DNA of 40,229 nt from CAYVUM01 sp964619055 (GTDB lineage Bacteria; Pseudomonadota; Alphaproteobacteria; Rhodospirillales; Defluviicoccaceae). The DNA lies in assembly GCA_964619055.1 (NCBI GenBank), contig CAZUDB010000031.1, forward strand, positions 1-40,229. The letters run 5' to 3'. The notes under the pieces were generated by a model. The model searched no databases, was not told the origin of the DNA, and saw nothing but the letters and a program-made list of their open reading frames with translations. Below are positions 23,276 through 31,349 of the stretch, one piece after another; within the stretch, counting starts at the first letter, position 1, and every line of letters begins with the position of its first letter. The translations under genes and the position numbers were made by a program.

Positions 23276-24673
23276 CTATCCCACGGGGAGCGATTCTTCG
23301 GGACTCGTAAAGGGTCGCGGTATCGGACGGCGGGCCCAGGACGCGATCACGGCGAGCGGTCCGAGTCGGCCCACGATCATCAGAACGATGATGATCGCCT
23401 TTCCGTGTGCCGACAACTCCGGTGTGATGCCGGTGCTTAATCCCACTGTGCCGAGCGCCGACATCACTTCGAAGCCGAACTCGAGCATTTCGCTGCGCGA
23501 ATCCGCCAAGACCAAGGGACCGGCCTCGACAAGATAGAGAACGCAAGCACCCGCGATGCACAGCGGCACGGACGCCGTGACCAGGACAACAGCTTTACGT
23601 TGGTCGGTCCGCGTGATCCGGCGGCCCATCAAAACCGGCTCGGTGTCGTTGCGGATGTAGCTGCGCACGAGCGCAAACAGGATGGCGACCGTTCCAAGCC
23701 GAACCCCGCCACCACAGCTACCGCTGGCTGCCCCGATGAACATCAGGATCATCATCAGGATCAGCGAAACCTCGGTAAAATTGGCAAGCGCGATCGTCTC
23801 GAAGCCGGAGGATCGCGTCGTGACGGCATGGAACATCGCGGCAACTATGGCATCGACGTTGCCGAGATCACCAAGAGCTACCCCGCGTTCCAGCGCTAAG
23901 AGCAACAACGCCGCGACGACGTTGAAGCCAACGGTCAGCACAATGGCGACCTTCAACGACAAAGAGAACTTCGACCAGCGTAAGCTTCGCGTACGCAGGT
24001 GGAACAGGATTTCGGACAGATTGATGAAGCCAAACCCGCCGGCGATGATCAGGCCCATGAAGATGACTTGCACCGCGACGTCGCTACGGAACATGGCGAG
24101 GCTATCGGTCATCAAGGTAATGCCCGCGTTGCAGAACCCCGAGACGGCATGGAACACAGCCAGCCAAAGCCGTTCGTCCCAGGGAATGGCGCCGTCCGGA
24201 CCTGTTGCCGGCCACGCCACGAACAACAATCCGGCGCCAATGGCCTCGATTGTGAAGGTGGCCACGATCACGGCTTGAGCGACATTCCGAAAGCTCCCGA
24301 AGCGGCTGGTTGTCACAGTCGAGGTGACGGCTTCTTCGTAATCCAGCGGCAGTCGGCGCTCCGCCGACAGAATCAAACCGCTGGCAACGGTGACGATGCC
24401 GATCCCACCGCATTGAAACAGGACCAGAATCGTAATCTGCCCCGCCAGCGTGAAATCTGTTTTCGCGCTCATCACCATAAGGCCGGTGATGCACACGGAG
24501 GAGGTCGCCGTGAACAGAGCATCGATGGGAGCGAGACCACCGGCGACGGTCATGAAGGGAAGGGACAGGACGGCGGCACCGACGACAATCAGACCCAGGA
24601 GCCAGACAATGAGGAACTTCTCTGCGGACATGGTATCGGCTGTGTAGCCGATCGCGGTGCGCCGTTCCATCAC
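23276..24673 (-). CDS. TrkH/KtrB-type potassium transporter channel subunit
   Basis: This 465-residue polytopic membrane protein has the fourfold MPM repeat of the K+ transporter family. The four P-loops with filter glycines read SSVCITGLMV, AVSGFCNAGITL, TTRSSGFETI and ALGTVGLSTG. The ordering and length fit KtrB, and the C-terminus reads VGRLGPLAVI. It takes up K+ across the inner membrane with the TrkA-like subunit encoded just downstream. The start is uncertain: two adjacent ATGs (24673, 24670) or ATG 24631 (MSAEKFLIVWLLG), which would remove a polar 14-residue extension. It is divergent from msrP. Confidence 0.93.
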   Translation of the reverse strand: MMERRTAIGYTADTMSAEKFLIVWLLGLIVVGAAVLSLPFMTVAGGLAPIDALFTATSSVCITGLMVMSAKTDFTLAGQITILVLFQCGGIGIVTVASGLILSAERRLPLDYEEAVTSTVTTSRFGSFRNVAQAVIVATFTIEAIGAGLLFVAWPATGPDGAIPWDERLWLAVFHAVSGFCNAGITLMTDSLAMFRSDVAVQVIFMGLIIAGGFGFINLSEILFHLRTRSLRWSKFSLSLKVAIVLTVGFNVVAALLLLALERGVALGDLGNVDAIVAAMFHAVTTRSSGFETIALANFTEVSLILMMILMFIGAASGSCGGGVRLGTVAILFALVRSYIRNDTEPVLMGRRITRTDQRKAVVLVTASVPLCIAGACVLYLVEAGPLVLADSRSEMLEFGFEVMSALGTVGLSTGITPELSAHGKAIIIVLMIVGRLGPLAVIASWARRPIPRPFTSPEESLPVG

Positions 24674-24836
24674 TGGCGCACGGCCTTAAGGGCAAACGTT
24701 CACACTGTTTTTATTCGACTCGGCAGACCTTAATCGCCAGTTGCGCATCTAAAGCGGCAGAGATCGCGAAGGACGGCAGCGCAGGTTGGTCGCCACAGAT
24801 TGAGCAAACGCGGGGTTGATCCCGCCGGAGACAGGA

Positions 24837-25799
24837 ATGCTGATCAAAATCCGGAAGGCTTCGGAAAGTCTCTCCTCGGAGATCACCACCCGCGCCGTGT
24901 ATGCGGATCGTCGGCACTTCTTGAGGACGGCGGCCGTCGCCGGTGCAGGCTTGATGGCGGCCCCATTTTTGGCGGCGAGAGCGGAGGAGCAGCAGAGCCG
25001 TGTCAAGCTTGAGGGCGCCACTCACAACGCCACCTTCAGCACGAACGAAGACTTGACCGATTACGACTCGGCCACGGGCTACAACAACTTTTACGAGTTC
25101 GGGACCGACAAACAGGACCCGGCCCGCTATGCGCACACGCTGAGAACAAGGCCATGGGCGATAGAGGTCGACGGCGCATGCGCCAAGCCCGGCATACTGG
25201 ATATCGAGTCGCTGTTGGGCGATTTCCCGCTGGAGGAGCGGATTTACCGGCTGCGTTGCGTCGAAGCGTGGTCGATGGTGATCCCCTGGATTGGCGTGCC
25301 ACTCGGCGCGGTGCTGTCCCGGTTCGAGCCTTTGGGCTCGGCCAAGTATGTGGCCTTTGAAACGCTCTACGACCCGGAGCAAATGCCGGGCCAGCGGCGT
25401 CGCATCCTTCAATGGCCCTATGTTGAGGGGCTTCGCCTTGACGAAGCCAATCATCCACTGACCTTGCTGACCGTTGGCATGTATGGCGAGATCATTCCCA
25501 ACCAGAATGGGGCACCCGTTCGTCTGGTCGTGCCGTGGAAGTACGGCTTCAAAAGCATCAAGTCCATCGTCCGTCTCTCATTGGTTGAGGACATGCCGCC
25601 AACGTCCTGGAACCGCTCCGCCCCGCGCGAGTATGGCTTTTACGCCAACGTGAACCCGGAGGTAGATCATCCGCGCTGGAGCCAGGCAAACGAGCGGCGG
25701 ATCGGTGAGTTTTTCCGCCGCGACACCCTCATGTTCAACGGCTATGCTGAGGAGGTTGCGTCGCTGTATTCCGGCATGGATTTGGCTGCATGGTACTAG
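24837..25799 (+). CDS. msrP: MsrP, periplasmic methionine sulfoxide reductase, molybdenum subunit
   Basis: This is a 320-residue molybdopterin enzyme (formerly YedY) that reduces methionine sulfoxide in periplasmic proteins. A twin-arginine signal (DRRHFLRTAAVAGAGLMAAP) exports the folded protein. The Mo-coordinating Cys is in RLRCVEAWSM (about residue 141), and the C-terminal region has VPWKYGFKSIKSIVR. The start at 24837-24839 is supported by GGAG six bases upstream. The stop overlaps the msrQ start by ten bases, so MsrP is made with its quinol-linked partner. It is divergent from trkH, with the promoter expected in the 163-base gap. Confidence 0.95.
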   Translation: MLIKIRKASESLSSEITTRAVYADRRHFLRTAAVAGAGLMAAPFLAARAEEQQSRVKLEGATHNATFSTNEDLTDYDSATGYNNFYEFGTDKQDPARYAHTLRTRPWAIEVDGACAKPGILDIESLLGDFPLEERIYRLRCVEAWSMVIPWIGVPLGAVLSRFEPLGSAKYVAFETLYDPEQMPGQRRRILQWPYVEGLRLDEANHPLTLLTVGMYGEIIPNQNGAPVRLVVPWKYGFKSIKSIVRLSLVEDMPPTSWNRSAPREYGFYANVNPEVDHPRWSQANERRIGEFFRRDTLMFNGYAEEVASLYSGMDLAAWY

Positions 25800-26497
25800 C
25801 CGTTCCCGACCAACCAAAAGGCAGCGCTGAAACGGATGGTCGTCCCAATCAACGGCGACCCCGCAAGCAGAGCTGGATTAAGTACGTGGCAAAGCCGGCT
25901 GTGTTTGTGGTCTGTCTGCTACCACTGGCTTGGTTGATTTTCGCCGCGTTTGCAGGTGGGCTGGGCGCCAATCCGATTGAAGCGATCAACCGGTTCCTTG
26001 GTGATTGGGCATTGCGGTTCCTCCTGATCGCGTTGGCCGTCAGCCCCGTTGCCGGCGTGACGGGCTGGAAAACGGTGATGCAGTTCCGGCGCATGCTCGG
26101 GCTGTTTGCGTTCTTCTACGTGACCATCCATGTCCTTGCTTACGTCGGGCTTGACCACTTCTTCGCCTGGGGGGCGATCTGGGACGACATCGTCAAACGG
26201 ACGTTCATCACCGTCGGCATGCTGTCATTTCTGCTGCTGCTACCATTGGCGGTGACCTCCACAAAGGGTTGGATTAAGCGTTTGGGCGCGGTCCGTTGGC
26301 AGAGACTGCATCGCCTCGTCTATCCCGCGGCCATCCTGGCCACGTTGCATTTCGCCATGATGGTCAAGGCCGATCTTCGTGAGCCCTTGATCTATGCTAC
26401 GATTCTGGCGGCCTTGCTCGGATGGCGGGTCTGGGCGCGCGCGCGCCGTGTGACTGCTCGAGACACCCGGTCGATGGCTGCTGCGGCCGGTCCTTGA
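25790..26497 (+). CDS. msrQ: MsrQ, heme-binding membrane subunit of the MsrPQ system
   Basis: This 235-residue integral membrane b-type cytochrome carries electrons from quinols to MsrP. About six hydrophobic segments are visible: VFVVCLLPLAWLIFAAF, LRFLLIALAVSPVAGV, LGLFAFFYVTIHVLAYV, FITVGMLSFLLLLPL, the histidine-bearing LHRLVYPAAILATLHF, and IYATILAALLGW. The histidines in TIHVL, RLHRL and TLHFA are candidate heme ligands. An N-terminal polar extension of about 25 residues precedes the first helix, slightly longer than usual. It overlaps msrP by ten bases. Its C-terminus is followed by about 110 bases before the efflux genes. Confidence 0.94.
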   Translation: MVLAVPDQPKGSAETDGRPNQRRPRKQSWIKYVAKPAVFVVCLLPLAWLIFAAFAGGLGANPIEAINRFLGDWALRFLLIALAVSPVAGVTGWKTVMQFRRMLGLFAFFYVTIHVLAYVGLDHFFAWGAIWDDIVKRTFITVGMLSFLLLLPLAVTSTKGWIKRLGAVRWQRLHRLVYPAAILATLHFAMMVKADLREPLIYATILAALLGWRVWARARRVTARDTRSMAAAAGP

Positions 26498-26606
26498 CTC
26501 GGGAGTTGCGTCGCGACTGTCGGTCGCTTTCGGCCTTCCATCTCTCTCCCACCAATGCCATAAGCGCCTTGACGAAAAAAACCTGACGTCGGGGAGGGTA
26601 AATTAC

Positions 26607-27767
26607 GTGAGCGTCTTGGGCGACGGAGTTCGGCCATTGCGGGCGTTCGTTGCAGTCCTGTGCCTTCTTGTGGTGGCGTGTGAAGAGTCGGGCCAAGGTG
26701 AGCAATCGGCGGCCCCGCCGCCGCCATCGGTGATTGTAGCGCCGGCCGCCATGGAGCCTCTCACCGCCAGTGCGGAGTTCATCGGTCGCGTCGAGGCCGT
26801 GGACCGTGTGGACTTGCGGGCCCGCGTTACCGGATTTCTCGAAAAGCGGCTGTTCGAGGAAGGCGAGAATGTGGCCGAGGGCGACCTGCTGCTTGTTATC
26901 GAGAAACCACCCTTCGAAGCGGCCCTCAAGGCTGCGGAGGCGTCAAGAGCGCAAGCGGAGGCCAGCTACGCGGAAGCTAAGGCCACCCGTGTCCGCAATG
27001 AGGAGGCTGCGCGCACCGGTGCTGTCAGCCGCCAGCAAGTTGATGAAGCGGTGGCCCGTGAGGAGGTGGCGGAAGCCTCAATCCTTTCCGCCTCCGCCGA
27101 GATCGACATCAAGGCACTCGACCTGGGCTACACCGACATCAAGGCGCCCATCAGCGGTCGCATCGGCCAGGAGAATGTCTCGGTCGGCAACTTGGTCGGA
27201 CCGGATACTGGGACGCTGGCCACTATCGTCAGCCAAGACCCCATTTACGTCAGCTTCCCCATCAGCCGCCTCGCGGTCCTGGAGTATCAAAAACGGGTCG
27301 CGGAATCGGGGAACACCGAGGCCGGCGCCGTCGTTCGCCTCCGGCTTGCGGATGGAACGATCTACAAGCATCCCGGCAAAATCGACTTTGCGGATATCTC
27401 CATCAACCGCACGACGGACACGTTACTCATCCGGGCGGTGTTTCCGAACCCGGATGGCTTTCTGATCGATGGCCAGTTCAGCCCCGTGTTCGTCGAGAGT
27501 GGGCAGCCGAAGATGGTGCTGTTCGTGCCGCAATCGGCCCTGCAAGCCGACCAGGCAGGGCGTTTCGTGATGGTTGTAGACGGTGACAACAAGGTTCAGA
27601 TCCGCCGGGTCAAGATCGGGGCCGAGCGTGAGGGTAAAGCGGAGATCACGGACGGGCTCAGCGAAGGTGACCTCGTCATTGTCCAGGGTGTCCAGAAGGT
27701 GCGGCCGGAGCAGGTCGTGCAGACGAGCCCCATGCCGGCACCACCGTCGCAAGGCGCCAAGCCGTGA
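26607..27767 (+). CDS. RND efflux periplasmic adaptor lipoprotein (AcrA/MexA type)
   Basis: This 386-residue membrane fusion protein has a lipobox (LLVVAC, Cys about residue 25) for an inner-membrane lipid anchor. A beta-barrel/lipoyl segment (VDLRARVTGFLEKRLFEEG) and an alpha-helical hairpin of about 90 residues follow. The second half-lipoyl reads YTDIKAPISGRIGQENVSVG, and membrane-proximal strands end the protein. It links the inner-membrane RND pump to an outer-membrane channel. The GTG at 26607 is supported by GGAGG about ten bases upstream. The stop overlaps the GTG of the pump gene, so the two are coupled. No TolC-type gene or TetR-type regulator is adjacent. Confidence 0.93.
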   Translation: MSVLGDGVRPLRAFVAVLCLLVVACEESGQGEQSAAPPPPSVIVAPAAMEPLTASAEFIGRVEAVDRVDLRARVTGFLEKRLFEEGENVAEGDLLLVIEKPPFEAALKAAEASRAQAEASYAEAKATRVRNEEAARTGAVSRQQVDEAVAREEVAEASILSASAEIDIKALDLGYTDIKAPISGRIGQENVSVGNLVGPDTGTLATIVSQDPIYVSFPISRLAVLEYQKRVAESGNTEAGAVVRLRLADGTIYKHPGKIDFADISINRTTDTLLIRAVFPNPDGFLIDGQFSPVFVESGQPKMVLFVPQSALQADQAGRFVMVVDGDNKVQIRRVKIGAEREGKAEITDGLSEGDLVIVQGVQKVRPEQVVQTSPMPAPPSQGAKP

Positions 27768-30700
27768 TCTCGGGGCTGTTCATCGATCGCCCCCGGTTCG
27801 CGATCGTCATCTCGCTGGTCATCTCCATCGCCGGCGTAATCGCCATTCTGGTGATCCCCATCGCGCAGTTTCCGGACATCGTGCCGCCGCAGGTTCGGGT
27901 CAGCACCACCTATCCCGGGGCCAGCGCGTCCGTGGTGGAGGCGAGCGTCGCTCAGGTGATCGAATCCAAGGTCGTCGGCGTCGAGAACATGCTCTACATG
28001 AAGTCCGTCAGCGGCAATGACGGCAGCTACACGCTGACGGTCACGTTCGAAGTGGGCTCGGATCCGGACATCAACACCGTCAACGTCCAGAACCGGGTCG
28101 CCCAGGCCATGGCCCAGTTGCCAGAGGAGGTTCAACGCCAGGGGGTAACGACCCAGAAGCAGTCCTCCGCGCTGCTCCAGGTGGTCAGCATCATTTCGCC
28201 CAACGGCACCTACGACAATCTGTTCCTCAACAACTACGCCACCATCAACATTCGCGACGAGCTGGCACGACTGCCCGGTGTTGGCGATGCCCGGCTGTTC
28301 GGGCTCATGGATTACAGCATGCGGATCTGGCTGTCCTCGGACCGGCTGACCGCGCTTGAGCTCTCGCCCAACGATATCGTCGACGCCATTCGCAGTCAGA
28401 ATGTTCAGGCTGCCGTGGGCCGGATCGGCGCCGAGCCCATCGGCATCGACCAGCAGTATCAGCTGACGCTGCAAACCAAGGGCCGCCTGACGGACGTGGA
28501 CGAGTTCGAGAACATCATCGTCCGCTCCAATCCGGATGGCTCCACGCTTCGCATCAAGGACGTCGCCCGGGTCGAGTTGGGCGCGAAGAGTTCCGACACG
28601 ATCACCACCTTGAACGGCGCGCCGTCGGCAGGGCTCGGGATTTATCAGCTTCCGGGCAGCAACGCCGTAGCGGCGGCCGAGGCCGTCGTTCAGCGCATGG
28701 ATGAACTGAAGGACCGCTTCCCGGACGACATCGACTATCGCATTACCTACGACACGACCGTGTTCGTGAAATCGACGATCGAGTCCGTCGTGCACACGCT
28801 CTTGGAGGCGTTCGTGCTGGTCATCATCGTGATTTTTTTGTTTCTCGGCCAGCTTCGGGTGACCATCATCCCGCTCGTCGCCGTGCCGGTGTCCCTGGTC
28901 GGCGCCTTTGTCGTTATGCTCGCTTTCGGTTTCAGCGCCAACACTGTCTCCTTGTTCGCCCTGGTGCTGGCGATCGGGATTGTCGTGGACGATGCCATCA
29001 TCGTCGTGGAAAACACCGAACGGCTGATGGAAGAGGAGGGTCTGGAGGTTCGGGATGCCGTGCGCAAGGCCATGGCACAGATCACCGGCCCGATCGTTGC
29101 GACCACGCTGGTTCTGCTGTCCGTGTTTGTGCCCGTGGGCTTTATACCCGGCATCACGGGTCAGATGTTTCAGCAGTTCGCCGTCGCCATCTCCGTCTCG
29201 GTCGTCATCTCCTCCATTAACGCGCTGACGCTGAGCCCGGCGCTCGCCTCCATCGTCATGAAACGGGGCTCACGTCCACCTGCTCTGATCCGCCCGATCC
29301 TGCGCGCGATCGACCGCGCTCGCGACGGTTATGCTTCGGTGGTTGGCTGGTTGGTGCACCGGAGCATGTTGGGGGTCGTGATACTCGTGGCTGTGATCCT
29401 TGCCGCCGGCTGGTTGTTCCGGGAAACGCCCACGGGCTTTTTGCCGTCGGAGGACCAAGGGGCCTTCTTCGTGGTCGCCCAGTTGCCCGAGGGCTCCTCC
29501 GTCAACCGGACCCGTGACGTCGTGGCGGAGATCGACTCTATTCTCGCCGATACGCCGGGTGTCGCCTATCGCTTCGCGGTGATCGGCTACAACTTCCTCG
29601 ATGGGGTCAGCCAGTCAAACGCGGCGTTCTTCGTGGTCACGCTCGACCCCTTCGAGGAGCGCGTGGATGATCCCAGCCTGCATGTGGAAAGCCTGATCCA
29701 GCGCTTGACTGGTCAGCTCTTTGCGATCCCGCAGGCGGCAGCGTTTGCCTTCAATTTGCCGCCGATCGTCGGCCTCGGCACGACCGGTGGGTTCGAGTAC
29801 CAGCTGGAATCGTTCACCGGCGCCTCGCCGGAGGAGATTGCGCAAGTGATGCGTGGCCTGATCGTGGAGGCCAACCAGCACCCGGAACTGTCGTCGGTGT
29901 TCAGCTCCTTCGCCGCCGACACGCCGCAATTGTTCCTCGATCTGGACCGGGAGAAGGCTCAGACCCTCGGTATCCCCGTTGGCGATGTGTTCCAGGCACT
30001 GCAGACCACGCTTGGCGGCCTTTACGTCAACGACTTTAACAAATTCGGGCGTGTATGGCAGGTTCAGATCCAGGGCGAGGCCCAGGATCGCAATGCCATC
30101 GACGACATCGACCGCATTTACGTGCGCAACAGCGATGGCGCGATGGTGCCGCTCCAATCGATCGCGACCACGCGGCTCACGTTGGGGCCGCAATCGTTGA
30201 TCCGTTACAACAGCTACCGCAGCGTCACCATCAACGGCTCGGCCGCACCGGGGATCAGCACCGGTCAAGCACTGGTCGCCATGGAAGAACTGTCTCAGAA
30301 GACGCTTCCCCAGGGATTCGGCTACGAATGGACCTCTACGGCGTTGCAGGAAAAGGAAGCGGCGGGGCAGGTCGGCCTGATCCTGGGCCTTGCGGTGTTG
30401 TTCGCCTATCTCTTCCTGGTGGCCCAGTATGAAAGCTGGACCATCCCCGTGCCGGTTATGCTCTCCATCTCGGTCGGTGTTCTCGGTGCCATGGTCGCAC
30501 TGTGGGTCACGGGCCTGGACAACAACCTCTATGCCAACATCGGTCTGGTCGTCCTGATCGCGCTTGCCGCCAAGAACGCGATTCTGATCGTGGAGTTCGC
30601 CAAGGAACGACGGGAGGAAGGCATGGGGATCCTTGACGCGGCCATCATGGGGGCTCGATTGCGCTTTCGCGCGATCTTGATGACCAGCTTTGCGTTCATT

Positions 30701-30922
30701 CTGGGCTTGGTTCCGCTGATCACGGCCGTCGGAGCCGGGGCAGCCAGCCAGCGCGGGGTCGGCACGGCCGTGTTCGGCGGCATGCTGTTCGCGACCGTAT
30801 TCGGAATCTTCCTGATCCCCGTGCTGTACGTTGTATTCCAGTCGCTGCGGGAAAAGATCAAGGGACAGGGCAAACCGGCGCTCGCGGCGGAGCCGTCGTC
30901 GGCATCGGCCGAGGCCCCCTAG
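27764..30922 (+). CDS. RND multidrug efflux pump (HAE1, AcrB/MexB type)
   Basis: This 1052-residue inner-membrane proton-driven exporter is the typical HAE1 length. It begins MISGLFIDRPRFAIVISLV with TM1 and IAQFPDIVPPQVRVSTTYPG. The proton-relay aspartates lie in VVDDAIIVVENTERL in TM4. The later periplasmic half has the same fold, and TM10-TM12 contain LAAKNAILIVEFAKERREEG and the terminal FLIPVLYVVFQSL. The start is GTG 27764, overlapping the adaptor stop as GTGA. Drugs, bile salts or lipids are possible substrates but cannot be told from sequence. The C-terminus is a short Ala/Ser/Glu-rich tail. Confidence 0.96.
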   Translation: MISGLFIDRPRFAIVISLVISIAGVIAILVIPIAQFPDIVPPQVRVSTTYPGASASVVEASVAQVIESKVVGVENMLYMKSVSGNDGSYTLTVTFEVGSDPDINTVNVQNRVAQAMAQLPEEVQRQGVTTQKQSSALLQVVSIISPNGTYDNLFLNNYATINIRDELARLPGVGDARLFGLMDYSMRIWLSSDRLTALELSPNDIVDAIRSQNVQAAVGRIGAEPIGIDQQYQLTLQTKGRLTDVDEFENIIVRSNPDGSTLRIKDVARVELGAKSSDTITTLNGAPSAGLGIYQLPGSNAVAAAEAVVQRMDELKDRFPDDIDYRITYDTTVFVKSTIESVVHTLLEAFVLVIIVIFLFLGQLRVTIIPLVAVPVSLVGAFVVMLAFGFSANTVSLFALVLAIGIVVDDAIIVVENTERLMEEEGLEVRDAVRKAMAQITGPIVATTLVLLSVFVPVGFIPGITGQMFQQFAVAISVSVVISSINALTLSPALASIVMKRGSRPPALIRPILRAIDRARDGYASVVGWLVHRSMLGVVILVAVILAAGWLFRETPTGFLPSEDQGAFFVVAQLPEGSSVNRTRDVVAEIDSILADTPGVAYRFAVIGYNFLDGVSQSNAAFFVVTLDPFEERVDDPSLHVESLIQRLTGQLFAIPQAAAFAFNLPPIVGLGTTGGFEYQLESFTGASPEEIAQVMRGLIVEANQHPELSSVFSSFAADTPQLFLDLDREKAQTLGIPVGDVFQALQTTLGGLYVNDFNKFGRVWQVQIQGEAQDRNAIDDIDRIYVRNSDGAMVPLQSIATTRLTLGPQSLIRYNSYRSVTINGSAAPGISTGQALVAMEELSQKTLPQGFGYEWTSTALQEKEAAGQVGLILGLAVLFAYLFLVAQYESWTIPVPVMLSISVGVLGAMVALWVTGLDNNLYANIGLVVLIALAAKNAILIVEFAKERREEGMGILDAAIMGARLRFRAILMTSFAFILGLVPLITAVGAGAASQRGVGTAVFGGMLFATVFGIFLIPVLYVVFQSLREKIKGQGKPALAAEPSSASAEAP

Positions 30923-30927
30923 GGGCC
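30913..30927. terminator. Short palindrome straddling the RND pump stop codon
   Basis: GGCCCC, a three-base centre CTA and GGGGCC form a perfect six-base stem around the TAG stop (30920-30922), between convergent transcription units. No T-run follows and the loop is only three bases, so terminator function is doubtful. Confidence 0.25.
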
Positions 30928-30960
30928 AACGTGGCCCGAGCCGCGCAGGCCCCCCGGCCT

Positions 30961-31323
30961 TCAGGCGGCGGACCGGCCTTCCTGTTTCGCGGACACTTGG
31001 TAGTTCAGGTTGATCAGCATAGTGATGCCGTCCCCCTCTGGCACAACGGCCTTCTTGGCGGCCCGCGGGATCGGCACGCCGATACGGCCGCAATACCTAA
31101 TCAGGGCCACTGCCACGTCGGCACCGCCGATCTCGACGCTCTCGTTGTTGCTCGGAGCACTGACGTCAAAGATGAGCCGAACGACGAGGTCGGCCCGCTT
31201 CTCGATGACGATATCGCGCACGATCGCTTCGGGCATTGGTTTGTTCTGATGCAGGCAATGGCTGTAGACCGCATTCTGGACCTCGGTCTTCGAGAACACG
31301 ATCTTACGCAACTCCATGGGCAC
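30961..31323 (-). CDS. Uncharacterised 120-residue protein
   Basis: I do not recognise this protein. It has alternating strands and helices with a charged N-terminus (LRKIVFSKTEVQNAV), a central acidic/hydrophobic segment (KRADLVVRLIFDV) and VALIRYCGRIGVPIPRAAKKAV. The tail is polar (YQVSAKQEGRSAA), and no signal peptide or membrane segment is visible. The start is either GTG 31323, nine bases after GGGAG, or ATG 31317 two codons later. It lies 26 bases past the polA stop in the same direction, so read-through from polA is possible. It converges on the RND pump gene 38 bases away. Base use looks normal for the window, arguing that it is a resident gene. Confidence 0.6.
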   Translation of the reverse strand: MPMELRKIVFSKTEVQNAVYSHCLHQNKPMPEAIVRDIVIEKRADLVVRLIFDVSAPSNNESVEIGGADVAVALIRYCGRIGVPIPRAAKKAVVPEGDGITMLINLNYQVSAKQEGRSAA

Positions 31324-31349
31324 GGATGACGACTCCCTGAACGCCGATC

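Noticed and set aside
27596..28795. 399-codon minus-strand open frame within the RND adaptor and pump genes
   Set aside because: It lies antisense to two well-identified efflux genes and has a His/Asp/Gly-rich chance composition.
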